From: Aplysia californica
Lineage: Eukaryota > Mollusca > Gastropoda > Aplysiida > Aplysiidae
Reading direction: 5' to 3'
NCBI RefSeq assembly: GCF_000002075.1
Contig: NW_004797547.1
Location: 49,465 to 113,464 of the forward strand
DNA: 64,000 bases
The notes beneath the pieces were generated by a model. That model was not told the DNA's origin, ran no database searches, and saw only the letters and a program-made list of their open reading frames with translations. The translations under genes and the position numbers were made by a program. Of this stretch, positions 33,901-38,777 are shown piece by piece. Position 1 is the first letter of the stretch. Each line of letters starts with the position of its first letter.

Positions 33901-35852
33901 CTTTGCTTTTGCCTGTGAAAATAGAGTATGAGATTATAATTTGGGCATATAAGACATCATCTTTAATATAACTGACGAGATCCCCATTACCCCATTGTAT
34001 TCGTAAAAATTTTAAAAGCAAACAAGACTATAAAAAAAGAAACAAAATAGCTTGGCTCTCTTAAAAAAATGAACCCGTTCAGCAAGAGTTTTACGGTACT
34101 TGCAACACAATAAGGTCATATAATTGCCAAAGATTAGAAGTGTGACAAGAGAGTAACAAACACAAGAAAGAAGGAGGGGAGATAGAAATGATAGAGGTTT
34201 GATAGGAAAGAAGAGAGAAACAAAGATACATGACAAAAGTGACAGACATTCTGAGATTGCACAAAAGTTGGCAAACATTTTGCTCAACACGTTGCACGGG
34301 GGCTCTCGTGGCCTAGAGGTTAAGGTGTTGGCCTCTCATTCAAAGGTCCCGGGTTCGAATCCGGGTAGTGACCGAAAAATTTTCTTCTCTAAAATTGTCT
34401 CCTTTCACCTCCTTTCCTGCTCTCTAGCAATGTTTTGTTGTCTGCTTTCATTTCCACTTTCTGCCCCCACCCCCTTTGCCCCCTCCTCTGGGCTCCTGAC
34501 TCTTTCTGCAGCCTTTCTACTGCTACTCCTTGGCTCCTCCTCACTGCTGTCTTTCTGCCACACCTCTGATCTTCTGGTAGGAAAGATCTACACCTAGCCT
34601 TCTCGGACAAGGGCGAAAAATCTCGGAGGGCCCGTGTGCAAGTTGCGAACGTTAAAGATCCCTTGGTGGTCTAAAATCGATAAGAGTAGACTTCGGCCTC
34701 CACCTGGGCAAAATTCCAAATTTCCTACCAACTGAAAATATTAGGTGTGTCCCGCGCGCTCATATGACTATGCAGTTGCGAGCGCCGTAAAACACTTTAC
34801 AAAAACAAAAACAAACACGTTGCACAAAATAAAGTATAACAAAACAACATACGCTGAACTGCTGAAAGTCGTTCTAAAAAATAAAAAATAAAAGGCAGTT
34901 GTACATCAAATATACAGATCAAAACTTACAGGTACTTGTCTTCATCATCGCTGACAACCTCATTTTCACTGCCTCCGTCATAATGTAACTGTTCTGGCAC
35001 TTCGTTTGGAACAACATTATTATCGTTGCCAGAATTGTCATCAGTATCACTGTAAATAACTAATGGACCTTGATTTCTGTACATACTGATTGCTGCTTTT
35101 TCATACTCCATCATTTTCAATGGCTCTTGCTTCACTTGTACAGGAGAAAACTCATCATTGCCATTAGATTCAATAACATGTTCTTTGTCATTGAGAATAG
35201 TACTTTTCTCAAATGATTCTATTCCGTTCTCTGTTTTCAGGGTGATGGGTAAAGCATATTCCTGATTCTGCTGAGAGAGAGAGCTTTCAACAGGTGTCAC
35301 CTCCTGATCTTCAACAATTACAACATTTTCACTTTCTGATGATTCAACATCCATATTCTTGTCATTTGCGTCTTTTATGCTGTTAGGCACATAATTTTTG
35401 TCATTCTGACGACTTGTTCTTAGGCTTACGTCATCAAATGAAGACATTTCTAGGCCTTGGGTTGTCGACTCAATCTCCACATTTCTTTCAATGCCATCAG
35501 TTATTTGAACATGGGCTACAGGTAAAGAGGTTTCAACATCTACTGACATGAATTGTGCTGACTGTGAAGATTCGTTTGCTGCAAGATGAATACTTTCATT
35601 TCGGTAAACATGGTCCTTGTTCACAGATAAATCACTTCTACTCTTCTCCACAAAATCTGTTGATGTTTCTGCAGGTGCATCTGAAACTGACTCATTGTCA
35701 TGCAGTTGATGAACAGAGTTGTTTGTGGTAGAGATATTTTCATCATTAGATGCTTGAGGTAGTGTTTGGGTCTGGTCCGGGTTGGGGCACTTGTTAGCAT
35801 AATTATCCAACAGAGTCTCTGGACCAGTCTCTGAATCAGAAGACTCTGACAT
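3942..35852 (-). CDS. NAF1: NAF1, H/ACA ribonucleoprotein assembly factor (10 exons, 692 aa)
   Basis: NAF1 is known as the nuclear chaperone that holds the place of GAR1 on dyskerin while H/ACA RNPs (rRNA pseudouridylation guides, telomerase RNA) assemble. Ten exons, each with AG/GT borders, join in one frame: 35852-34930, 33912-33840, 28269-28176, 26829-26747, 24943-24783, 22559-22508, 21658-21549, 17444-17416, 14759-14655 and 4390-3942. Residues 1-307 are acidic, Ser/Asn-rich and low in complexity. Residues about 333-445 are the Gar1-like core, with ELPPLEYLTLSPDE, LGVVSGIVEVLVIV and VFEVFGTVEQPFYSVRFN, which I recognise from vertebrate NAF1. Next come an acidic-basic linker (RRDFSDDEEEKRAKAKGRR) and a Pro-rich C-terminus with PPPP runs, as in the family. 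At 692 aa it is longer than human NAF1 (about 494), mostly because of the N-terminus. The start is supported by an in-frame TGA 33 nt upstream. Splicing is inferred, not observed. Confidence 0.93.
4613..6399. mobile_element. hAT-type non-autonomous element, copy 1
   Basis: The element spans 4621-6391 and is flanked by an exact 8-bp duplication CAGGATGC (4613-4620 and 6392-6399), the hAT hallmark. The termini are CAGAGCTGGTTGTAACGG and, inverted, CAAAGCTGTTAAAG. Both subterminal regions are packed with GTACTTTT/AAAAGTAC motifs in both orientations. The centre carries an R1 repeat. No transposase is visible. It lies in the intron between NAF1 exons 9 and 10. Confidence 0.88.
4835..5610 (+). repeat. 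R1 repeat nested in hAT copy 1
   Basis: Shares landmarks with 17836-18600 and 30400-31070: GCGGGCGGGCAC, GATCACAAGCGTTGTAAAAC, GACGGGATCACACC, AAGGGGAGGGGCAACTGGAT and GCATGCCTCATGCC. Its right end is GGGATCTTAGGCGGAGACTA, the inverse of the CAGTCTCCGCCTAAGATCCC that opens the 17.8-kb copy. Confidence 0.75.
6400..6955. other. Intron sequence with a short SINE-tail relic
   Basis: Near 6780-6820 the minus strand carries GCAGTTGCGAGCTTTGTAA-like sequence. It matches the 3' tail of the SINE at 34298-34814. The rest is unassigned. Confidence 0.35.
6956..7252 (-). mobile_element. I/Nimb-like LINE, C-terminal fragment
   Basis: The minus strand reads SRRDEVTFTRLCIGHTFL, then after breaks VVDPNRILDFMKAFGLHSK and a stop at 6956. 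This matches the C-terminus of I-clade/Nimb-type LINE polyproteins (RRDEVVL.RLRIGHT..LTH, then a D..ILDFLK...L end). Stops and frameshifts are present. It is the continuation of the RNase H piece at 12910-13068, split by two later insertions. Confidence 0.7.
7286..7701. mobile_element. TIR element (MITE) of about 416 bp
   Basis: Left end GTGGTGAAATCAGGTGCTTG TCAA; right end, inverted, GTGGTGGAATCAAGCACTTG TCAA. These are about 24-bp imperfect inverted repeats. No coding sequence. Flanks TGAGACAG and TCACGACA are not a clean duplication, so the superfamily is unknown (possibly hAT). It interrupts the LINE relic. Confidence 0.6.
7721..7801. repeat. Three tandem 28-bp units
   Basis: Three head-to-tail units containing AACGTGTCTCCCACAGACTC, the third slightly diverged and truncated. 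They lie in the LINE relic just outside the Tc1-like insertion. A 28-bp period breaks any reading frame. Confidence 0.85.
8386..8580 (+). pseudogene. Tc1-like transposase N-terminal (HTH) remnant
   Basis: The frame MSAKAHSHGVEMRIVPPRHT ALNESSVRDSEFPHKSGN resembles the paired-like HTH start of Tc1 transposases (LS..VR..IV.L...G.S.REIA....). The match is by pattern only. It lies between the TIRs and upstream of the catalytic remnant in the same orientation. A possible second piece, FSPSTVLRRVEETKCK, is at about 8860-8920. Confidence 0.45.
9405..9990. repeat. Duplicated unit with compound (TC)n/(TG)n microsatellites
   Basis: A unique segment (ACCAGCGTGGATGGAA, then GTAAGTGGAAGGATAATATG) occurs at 9406 and again at 9660. 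Each copy is followed by long TCTCTC-rich and TGTGTG tracts, with a GAGAGA block at 9628-9660. It looks like a roughly 254-bp tandem duplication that then expanded. The open frames here are repeat artefacts. Confidence 0.85.
11012..11190 (-). repeat. SINE 3'-part, copy 1
   Basis: The minus strand ends CTTATTGTGTTGCAAGTGCC GTAAAACTC and is preceded by TAATCTTCGGC and CTCCCCTCCTTCTTTTTAAT. The same arrangement occurs at 17634-17803 and 34084-34215. The terminal about 45 bp also match the complete SINE at 34298. Confidence 0.7.
11442..11900 (+). pseudogene. Tc1-like transposase catalytic-domain remnant
   Basis: Broken frames read VTISGGLGWIEQSH, TLVRITGCLGLVDYIAQVLE, IFSQDQCH (compare F.QDNA.PH), EWLPVNSPDVNPTG (compare VL.WPA.SPDLNPIE) and WNEMTDKYVQNFIELMPKGL (compare WN.....YI.NLI.SMPRR). 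The order and spacing fit a Tc1/mariner DD34E transposase. Several stops and shifts make it inactive. Confidence 0.75.
12910..13068 (-). mobile_element. I/Nimb-like LINE, RNase H fragment
   Basis: The minus strand reads AFTETGKSIVFAWLPSHVG and then FLGNEKVYLLAKESLSLLL. This matches the WLPSHVGI.GNE.AD.LAKEA signature of LINE RNase H domains; the Asp after NEKV is replaced by Tyr. It is cut at the TA at 12910-12911 by the Tc1-like element and continues at 7822. Upstream of about 13068 no further LINE sequence is recognised. Confidence 0.78.
13069..13655. other. Unassigned intron sequence
   Basis: AT-rich, with a poly-T tract near 13097. No gene or known repeat seen. Confidence 0.4.
13660..14240. 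repeat. Unclassified GC-richer block of nested inverted repeats
   Basis: Several stems nest around one hairpin: TGTTGGGAGCT (13666) with AGCTCCCAACA (13881); TTCGAGTTAG (13691) with CTAACTCGAA (13803); and CACAGCTCTG / CAGAGCTGTG (13772-13796, loop ATGAC). Further hairpins follow: GTGGCA..TGCCAC near 13900, GCACCTC..GAGGTGC near 14026-14048 and GACCTC..GAGGTC near 14067-14094. It may be the structured 5' end of a retroposon or a foldback. No coding signal. Confidence 0.5.
14241..14654. other. Unassigned intron sequence
   Basis: No recognised gene. ACTCCGTAATTGGAGGAGT at about 14201-14220 is a small palindrome that may belong to the preceding block. Confidence 0.35.
14655..14759 (-). CDS. NAF1: NAF1 exon 9
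   Basis: 105 nt encoding (A)NNGAPFLLKGDLRKNPFGD and then RSRPFNFSGSQWPPS. Acceptor TTTCACAG, donor G|GTATGT. Rich in R, N, P and F, like the variable stretch before the Pro-rich tail. The frame is set by exon 10. Internal AGs could serve as alternative acceptors, but this one agrees with the microexon phase. Confidence 0.8.
15205..15290. repeat. Repeat X, uninterrupted copy
   Basis: AAGGACTTCTGAGTAACGAG, then CGACCACCCCAACAAACACA, then AAGAAGAGACC. The same order occurs at 41630-41663 and 44961-44996, where the RTE LINE is inserted. This stretch therefore works as an empty-site reference for that insertion. Confidence 0.65.
15720..16050 (+). other. CpG-rich stretch with an open frame, possible exon
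   Basis: GC- and CpG-rich DNA unlike its AT-rich surroundings. From ATG 15810 a frame reads MSEPPSAVGTKTKVPTKPTG and then EKGGAGSRPGLALRT; a GTGGGC follows AATACAG near 15929. The composition recalls the Ser/Pro/Lys N-termini of CLIP-type cytoskeletal proteins, but this is not a match I can defend. It could be a promoter/first exon inside the NAF1 intron or part of a repeat. Confidence 0.25.
16390..17257 (+). mobile_element. piggyBac-like element, internally deleted (868 bp)
   Basis: Begins TTAACTCACTCACCGCCACT and ends, inverted, TTAACTCACTCTCTGCCTGC. TTAA duplications at both ends (16390-16393, 17254-17257) are the piggyBac target. An internal plus-strand segment, about 16735-16905, reads NLYDSINSDSDEEVQNNGS then DGSLR. 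It resembles the acidic, Ser/Asp-rich N-terminus of piggyBac transposases; the catalytic part is absent. It lies between NAF1 exons 8 and 9. Confidence 0.72.
17416..17444 (-). CDS. NAF1: NAF1 exon 8: 29-nt microexon
   Basis: A 29-nt exon with a pyrimidine-rich acceptor (TTTCTGTCCTTAG) and a consensus donor (G|GTAAGT). It encodes (R)RRMPEHRAN(A), about 4.1 kb from exon 7 and 2.7 kb from exon 9. I searched the gap for an exon of length 2 modulo 3 because exons 7 and 9 disagree in phase. This is the best-bordered candidate I found, and it closes the reading frame exactly. No conserved motif is available to confirm it. Confidence 0.75.
17634..17803 (-). repeat. SINE 3'-part, copy 2
   Basis: The minus strand ends GACCTTATGCAGTTGCGAGC GCTGTAAAACC and is preceded by TAATCTTCTGGCGCTCAT and CTTATCTCCCCTTCTTCTTT. 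It is the same family as 11012-11190 and adjoins the R1 copy. Confidence 0.7.
17836..18600 (+). repeat. R1 repeat copy
   Basis: Opens CAGTCTCCGCCTAAGATCCC with further GATCCC motifs. It then shares GGGCAGGCACAGCC, GATCACATAAGCATTGTAAA, AAGGGGAGGGGCAACTGGAT and GCATGCCTCATGCC with the R1 parts of both hAT elements. Here the left terminus is present and the right one is missing; in the hAT copies the reverse holds. Confidence 0.75.
18640..19060 (+). repeat. Diverged interior of a family C element
   Basis: Shares with 33310-33610 the order CAGGTTCACTGACCGGTCAC, ACTGCATGTTACAAA-like sequence, GGTAACGAAAGCGAAAATA and CCGCCTGCCGCC. No termini recognised. Confidence 0.5.
19714..20419. mobile_element. 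Mutator-like MITE with exact 9-bp target duplication
   Basis: The element spans 19723-20410, flanked by CCTTATCGG at 19714-19722 and 20411-20419. Terminal inverted repeats of about 55 bp: left GTGTCTACGTTCTCTAACAT..., right (inverted) GTGTCTACGTTCTCTAACGT.... Each contains an internal palindrome GTTCTCTAAC/GTTAGAGAAC. A 9-bp duplication with long TIRs fits Mutator-like elements. No coding sequence; the interior has a C-run and A/T-rich DNA. Confidence 0.82.
20420..21480. repeat. Dispersed repeat with GGGATATCCCGA end
   Basis: Two blocks recur elsewhere. About 20540-20770 (GGGTTGAAAATGGCATTTTG and following) matches 23090-23390. About 21355-21465 (AAAATCGGGATATCCCGACT, then AAATTGGGATGAGTGGCAGG) matches 40360-40436. 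The family is unknown; no protein is visible. Confidence 0.5.
20939..21039. repeat. 101-bp foldback
   Basis: CTACGGCTGGATCGGGCCAA...CGCCCGACTCG pairs with CGAGTCGGGCG...CGATCCCATCCGTAG. The arms are about 40 bp with an AT-rich loop. It is a small palindromic insertion or hairpin MITE. Confidence 0.75.
21549..21658 (-). CDS. NAF1: NAF1 exon 7: basic linker
   Basis: 110 nt encoding RRDFSDDEEEKRAKAKGRR and then GGKKGLLDESTGLWRLK. It matches the LDFSDDEKEKEAKQRKK motif of vertebrate NAF1. Acceptor TTTTAAAACAG, donor AG|GTGCGT. It ends in phase 2 and cannot join exon 9 (phase 1) directly, which pointed to a missing exon between them. Confidence 0.9.
21659..22507. other. Unassigned NAF1 intron
   Basis: AT-rich intron between NAF1 exons 6 and 7. 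No repeat or RNA recognised. Confidence 0.5.
22508..22559 (-). CDS. NAF1: NAF1 exon 6
   Basis: 52 nt encoding (S)RKYDDASWENDNEPPAE, residues 445-462. It matches the human DKGSDASWKNDQEPPPE segment just after the core. Acceptor TTCATCAACAG, donor GTAAGT. Confidence 0.92.
23040..23425. repeat. Repeat block shared with 20540-20770
   Basis: CCGGGGGTATGGGGGCCGA, the CCCTGGGGGGGGC run, then GGGTTGAAAATGGCATCAGG and TGTTTAAGCAAGTTTCCCTT. It parallels the order in the 20.5-kb repeat and is fused to a LINE C-terminal fragment. Confidence 0.5.
23426..23870 (-). mobile_element. LINE C-terminal fragment (zinc-knuckle region)
   Basis: Minus-strand frames read KLSARARNIVSMRILREQD, then IACPLCDYPSETVEHHLFFC and RKLTDLRRCFLPKLP. 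The C..C...E..EH.LF.C..L...R pattern is the C-terminal region of RNase H-bearing LINEs. Two overlapping frames show at least one frameshift. It sits in the NAF1 intron between exons 5 and 6. Confidence 0.65.
24100..24580. repeat. Repeat shared with 19380-19720, plus SINE-tail relic
   Basis: GACAATGGCTGAGTG and CCTGGCATGTTTTT echo GACAATGGTCGAGTG and TCTGGCAGTTTTT near 19441-19480. At 24520-24560, CATGACTTTATGCAGTTGCG AGTGCCATAAAACC matches the SINE 3' tail in plus orientation. Confidence 0.5.
24783..24943 (-). CDS. NAF1: NAF1 exon 5: Gar1-like core
   Basis: 161 nt encoding VFEVFGTVEQPFYSVRFN, then a short linker and MFAPSADNLTKFIFIKELR. This is the best conserved block of NAF1/GAR1 proteins (IFEIFGPV..PFYVLRFN in human). 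Acceptor TTATTCAACAG, donor GTGAGT. It ends in phase 2, which exon 6 satisfies. Confidence 0.95.
25262..25632 (+). mobile_element. LINE 3' end with C-terminal coding fragment
   Basis: Plus-strand frames read LYRQDQTLIFRARTEHLHTN, then, after one frameshift, DYHEETVEHFLLHCPNLAVL RRKLL and a stop near 25600. An ACAACAACAACAA tail follows. ETVEHFLLHCP..L..LR is the LINE C-terminal signature. It is 5'-truncated and lies between NAF1 exons 4 and 5. Confidence 0.75.
25640..26400. other. Unassigned GC-richer repeat-like segment
   Basis: Follows the LINE tail directly and contains hairpins such as GGACCT...AAGGTCC near 26045. It is compositionally like the structured block at 13660. No protein family recognised. 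Confidence 0.3.
26747..26829 (-). CDS. NAF1: NAF1 exon 4: Gar1-like core
   Basis: 83 nt encoding (V)IVKADLNTPALYDDTVLF and then SETRAPLGL. This is the family's VIIES...LNEDSILF...R..VGK region, the beta-barrel core that mimics GAR1 and contacts dyskerin in known structures. Acceptor TTGTGCAG, donor GTAAGT. It ends on a codon boundary. Confidence 0.92.
26830..28175. other. Unassigned NAF1 intron
   Basis: AT-rich intron between exons 3 and 4, with a C-run at 27719-27733. Nothing else recognised. Confidence 0.45.
28176..28269 (-). CDS. NAF1: NAF1 exon 3: start of Gar1-like core
   Basis: 94 nt encoding ELPPLEYLTLSPDETVKLQP and then LGVVSGIVEVL. This matches the conserved opening of the NAF1 domain (human ELLPPVEDVTI...LKPIGSVSSIIEQL, from memory). 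Acceptor CTTTTCAG, donor G|GTATTT. It ends in phase 1 and joins exon 4 to give the VIV strand. Confidence 0.92.
28820..29565. repeat. Diverged tandem duplication, about 386-bp period
   Basis: GAAATTTCCAGTTTCAAGGG at about 28823 recurs as GAAATTTCCGGATTCAAAGG at about 29209. Both copies continue through CTCATTTCTTTATTTT, CAACAGAATG and GTCTGAAAGACCATCTAATT to TATCTGGA..AGATAGATTATTGCA. Within NAF1 intron 2. Confidence 0.85.
30188..31862. mobile_element. hAT-type non-autonomous element, copy 2
   Basis: The element spans 30196-31854 with an exact 8-bp duplication CATACATC (30188-30195 and 31855-31862). Its left end is CAGAGCTGGTTGTAACGG and its right end, inverted, CAGAGCTGTTAAAGTAC. It closely matches copy 1 over its length, including the GTACTTTT arrays and an internal R1 (about 30400-31075). 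No transposase. It lies in NAF1 intron 2, between exons 2 and 3. Confidence 0.9.
32280..33807 (-). mobile_element. Family C TIR element, copy a
   Basis: The element spans 32288-33799. Left end AAGGTCCCCACCAAATCCTGG; right end GGTGGGGACCCTG. It is the same family as 50788-52296 and 56275-57748, in opposite orientation. Flanks TATATATT and TATATATG match at 7 of 8 bases, hinting at hAT, but the other copies do not confirm this. No transposase visible; the interior has a C-run and shared non-coding blocks. Confidence 0.75.
33840..33912 (-). CDS. NAF1: NAF1 exon 2
   Basis: 73 nt encoding LQKQRALQILMIKKRSRTEG and then EIFPE, residues 308-332. Acceptor TTTTCACAG and donor GTATGA. It corresponds to the basic stretch just before the conserved ELPP motif. 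A family C transposon ends only about 40 bp into the downstream intron. Confidence 0.88.
34084..34215 (-). repeat. SINE 3'-part, copy 3
   Basis: Same arrangement as 11012-11190: minus strand TAATCTTTGGCAATTATATG, then CTTATTGTGTTGCAAGTACC GTAAAAC. It lies just left of the complete SINE. Confidence 0.65.
34286..34825 (+). mobile_element. Complete tRNA-derived SINE with 12-bp target duplication
   Basis: The element spans 34298-34814, flanked by exact AACACGTTGCAC (34286-34297; 34814-34825, sharing the A at 34814). The head is tRNA-like: A box TGGCCTAGAGG, B box GGTTCGAATCC, about 75 bp. The body contains TGCGAACGTTAAAGATCCC, possibly a conserved SINE core. The tail GCAGTTGCGAGCGCCGTAAA is followed by A-rich sequence and is shared with several other relics, so it probably borrows a LINE 3' end. 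In NAF1 intron 1. Confidence 0.9.
34930..35852 (-). CDS. NAF1: NAF1 exon 1: acidic N-terminal region
   Basis: Starts with MSESSDSETGPETLL and encodes residues 1-307 plus two bases of codon 308. Rich in D, E, S and N with no hydrophobic core, so probably disordered; human NAF1 also has an acidic N-terminus. Ends SDDEDKY before a consensus donor (GTAAGT). The next exon continues in the frame this phase requires. Many short SES, SSESE and DTDD patches look like possible casein-kinase sites (inference). Confidence 0.92.
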
Positions 35853-35970
35853 AATGACAATGCTTGTGGAAAGATGACGTATTCAAAGGAGGACTCTACT
35901 GAATGTTCATCTCTGATGGAAGTTAACGTTGAGTACAATCAGATGAGGCTTGGCTACCCGTAGTTTTGTG
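35853..35970 (-). promoter_or_regulatory. NAF1 5' UTR with short uORF and possible upstream intron
   Basis: Upstream of the ATG the minus strand runs back to a good acceptor (pyrimidine-rich, ending TTATACACAG) with its first exonic base at 35970. The leader is therefore probably split and an earlier noncoding exon is likely. It contains a four-codon uORF (ATG AAC ATT CAG TAG) at 35910-35896, in a different frame from the main ATG, and an in-frame TGA 33 nt before the main start. Confidence 0.4.
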
Positions 35971-36640
35971 CTGTGTATAATAAAAAGAAAAGGATACAAG
36001 AATTAGTTAAGTAGGCCTACATGGAGTACAAAAATATTTAGACTTAGAATACTAGATCACAAACTAATAAGTTGGTAATTTTCTAAGTTTGCAAGTTTAT
36101 CCATAAAATAAAGGGAAACAAATCAAGGTGGCAGTTTGTGTAAGTGTTTGTGGAGTGTAGGTCAGTTCAACTGTGTAGGGCAGGGCCTGCATGTTAACAA
36201 GAGCGAGCGGACTGCGAATCTAAAGTCAAATCGTTTCCAGGGTCCGCTCCACAATTTTATTCACTGAGCAGGCGGGCGAACGGATGAACTCTAGCTGACA
36301 TGGTCTCGACGCGAGGTTAGGCCTACTGTCTATTGTTTGTTAATTAGGTCTAATGTTTCAAGCCACTAGGGAGTGAGAGAGGCTGGTGACGTAGTACTAT
36401 GTCTGTAACCTTTCACCTCGTGTATTCACATTGTGTTTACATTTCAATTATCACGAAAGCGAAGTTTAAAGAATTCCCACAGTAGGACTACCTGCCATGA
36501 ATGCCTGGCCACAATGTGGAGCAGGAGGGTGCTTTTGGGGGGGGGGGTGTATGAGTAGTATGCAGCGGAAGGAGTCGCTCCCCGTCTGTCCGTTCGAATG
36601 CTTGGAGTCTCCGTCCACCCGCAAGTGAGGAGATGCAAGA
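35971..36640. other. Region upstream of the NAF1 first coding exon
   Basis: Should hold the NAF1 promoter or an upstream noncoding exon, but no core promoter motif stands out. A GAGCGAGCGGACTGCG...GGTCCGCTC segment near 36201-36252 looks like part of a small TIR repeat related to 60230-60390. A G-run lies at 36537-36547. Confidence 0.3.
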
Positions 36641-36649
36641 CAGAGAGTC

Positions 36650-36905
36650 AGATAGGATAAGGAAAAATTTGTTAGGTGAATTTTCTATAGTCCAGTGCTA
36701 TGTCAATGGAGGCTTCGGAACGGAGTCTCCTCTGGTGTGTACTGTTGTTTGAGGATAGGGCAGCGGCGCCGGCAGCAGAGTCCGATTTAGAGCCATCTGT
36801 GAAGATTAGCTCCACACCAGGGTATTTTTCTAAGTTTTTTGTATTCTGCTGAAAATTTGTTGGTGTTTGTGCTTGCTTTGTTGTGTGTGGTGAGCTGAAA
36901 GCCAC
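36650..36905 (-). mobile_element. LINE RNase H-domain fragment
   Basis: The minus strand reads KYPGVELIFTDGSKSDSAA and then GAAALSSNNSTHQRRLRSEA. This matches the F/YTDGSK......G.A..S opening of the RNase H domain of I-type LINEs, with the catalytic Asp of TDGS present. It is a short fragment without RT. Confidence 0.7.
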
Positions 36906-37049
36906 AACCTCCCTACTCAGTCCCTCCGGCCTTCATTGTTGACACACATGGGCTCTCCCATTCTTTGTTTCGTTAGATCACCAACAAGTTTCTCAACTGG
37001 CGAGGTTTTACATTATGTGTAATTTAAAAAATTGGCCTATGCACTGTGC

Positions 37050-37208
37050 ACAGTAGCAGCAATATTCCGTTATAACTGACTCGCATGTTTGTCTGATTGC
37101 GTTATAGCAGTATTTTATTTGCAAAGATAAAGAAGAGAAAAAAACGGGGTATATCTTTATAAAAGACTTCTCGTTATTCCAGGACTCGTTAAAAGTGGAC
37201 TCCACTGT
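37050..37208 (-). mobile_element. pogo/Tigger-like end fragment
   Basis: On the minus strand it begins TA, then CAGTGGAGTCCACTTTTAAC, with CTGGAATAACGAG and CGTTATAAC motifs. This is typical of pogo/Tigger-type MITE ends (TA target, CAGT start). The opposite end was not found. Confidence 0.5.
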
Positions 37209-37328
37209 ATCGCAATTTGCGACCGAGAGCGATCCAGCAGAGGAAGGAGGAAAGTAGCAGGAAAAGCTAGACGAAGCGGTGTTTCCGTTATTTAGCGGAA
37301 AAGTGGCAGCTATGATAAGATTGCTTAC

Positions 37329-37396
37329 TCCGGAATTGAACACAAGTCTTCTACGTGAGACAGCGGAGTGCCAAACCACTACACAACAGACACAGG
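37329..37396 (-). repeat. tRNA-like SINE head
   Basis: The minus strand reads TGTTGTGTAGTGGTTTGGCA (A-box-like) and then GTGTTCAATTCCGG (B box GTTCAATTC). It does not fold as an intact tRNA, so a SINE head relic is the better reading. The body may run leftward to about 37210. Confidence 0.5.
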
Positions 37397-37419
37397 TTGT
37401 TTAATTGTTGTGTATAACC

Positions 37420-38160
37420 ACGTTATGTGTGTGTATGTGTGTAAATAGTTGTGTGTGTTCATATGCGAGTGTACGTGCATTTAGTTACTTGTTTAAAACT
37501 CTCTGTATAATGCAAAGCCAAGATATTATCATTGACTTGCTTTTAAACACGCTGAGGATTCTATGATTATTATGTCGCTATTTCCCATTCACCACAACAG
37601 GATAAAGCATCATGAAAGAAAATTAATAAGAAATTTTAAAAAGAAACTATGCCTCTTCTCCCTCATATTTATAGATTTATGTCTGATCCTTCTTTCACTA
37701 TACCCAATTTTTATTCAGATATCAGAGAAAGGATTTGCAGTCATAAAAAATGGAGTCAAGTTCAAGGAGGTTTATCCAAAAACTGAGAAAGCTTCCACAA
37801 TTCAGGCAGAACTACAATATTAATATGTAGAAACTATGACTACTAGTATTGGCGTTTCAAATAGCACGGGAGCTATTCAGAACGCGGCGTTGCGAATAGC
37901 GCCTGCCTATAATATAAGATCTAGAATCTAAATGTGCAAGACAAATGCATCACACAATTCAGCTAAATCTAAATCTACATGCAATACGGAAACTTTTTTA
38001 AAACTCTTTACTGCGTAAATTTGTACTTATGCACCCACACACAGATGCACTGATTTGAGGGCTAAACAGCCATAATTTTTGCTGTAGAACACACGTATGA
38101 CTACTAAAACCCTGGCAAATCAATTGCCTTCAAGTAAATATCAATCCTAATTGCCAAAAC
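37420..38160. other. Unassigned intergenic sequence
   Basis: AT-rich, with short GT-rich runs near 37430. No gene or repeat recognised. Confidence 0.4.
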
Positions 38161-38176
38161 ATCAAATTATTGTGAA

Positions 38177-38400
38177 ATGCAAGGGGGCATGCCCCCCTGA
38201 AACCCCCCTCAGATTCTTTGGCGCCTTTTTGGTAGTTCCCAGCCCGCAATTGCTATTCGCCGGTTTTGGCCCATAGAGCAGGGGGGTTTCAGGGGGGCTT
38301 GCCACCCTGCCCTAACAAAAATATGATGGGGTGGTTTCAGGGGGGGGAGGGGGGGGCAAGCCCCCCTGAATTTTACCATTATTTGATGTTTTGCAGTTGT
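38177..38400. repeat. G/C-run palindromic repeat
   Basis: GGGGGCATGCCCCCCTGAAA and CAAGCCCCCCTGAA alternate with GGGGTTTCAGGGGGG in inverted order. Related pieces lie at 41287-41390 (GGGGGGTTTCAGGGGGCTTG) and 47575-47610. It could form strong hairpins. Family unknown. Confidence 0.6.
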
Positions 38401-38777
38401 TAGTTTTGATATATCTTAGCTCGTCGCGCATTAAACGTATAGATCTAGATGTAGACCTAGGCTCAAATAAAGGGGGTGGGAACTACCGAAAAAGCACCGA
38501 TTCTTTTTAGGCCCTGAAACCCCCCATGTTGTTAAAATGAAGTCAAATATACTATTTTCAAATACCAAATACTTAATAACTATTGATTTGCAGCAAAAAT
38601 GAAGGCCATATTCGTGTTCAGAATGCAAAATACTACTGGAAAAAAAGTATATATATAAAACTTGTACATGAGACGAGTGCATGAGTAAACAAAAACCCTG
38701 TACTGTTATAGATTTCTTCACAGGGCTCCCCTTTTCAGGCCAACTTAAGAGGTTTCTTCACCCTGTGGTTTTGTATC

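Noticed and set aside
34298-34372. A tRNA gene with good A and B boxes
   Set aside because: It is the head of a 517-bp SINE with its own target duplication, and the tRNA-like stem pairings are imperfect.
35621-35938. 105-codon minus-strand frame at the NAF1 start
   Set aside because: It overlaps exon 1 in another frame; exon 1 has splice, phase and family support.
37329-37396. A second minus-strand tRNA gene
   Set aside because: The B box is present but the A box and acceptor stem do not fit; better read as a SINE head relic.
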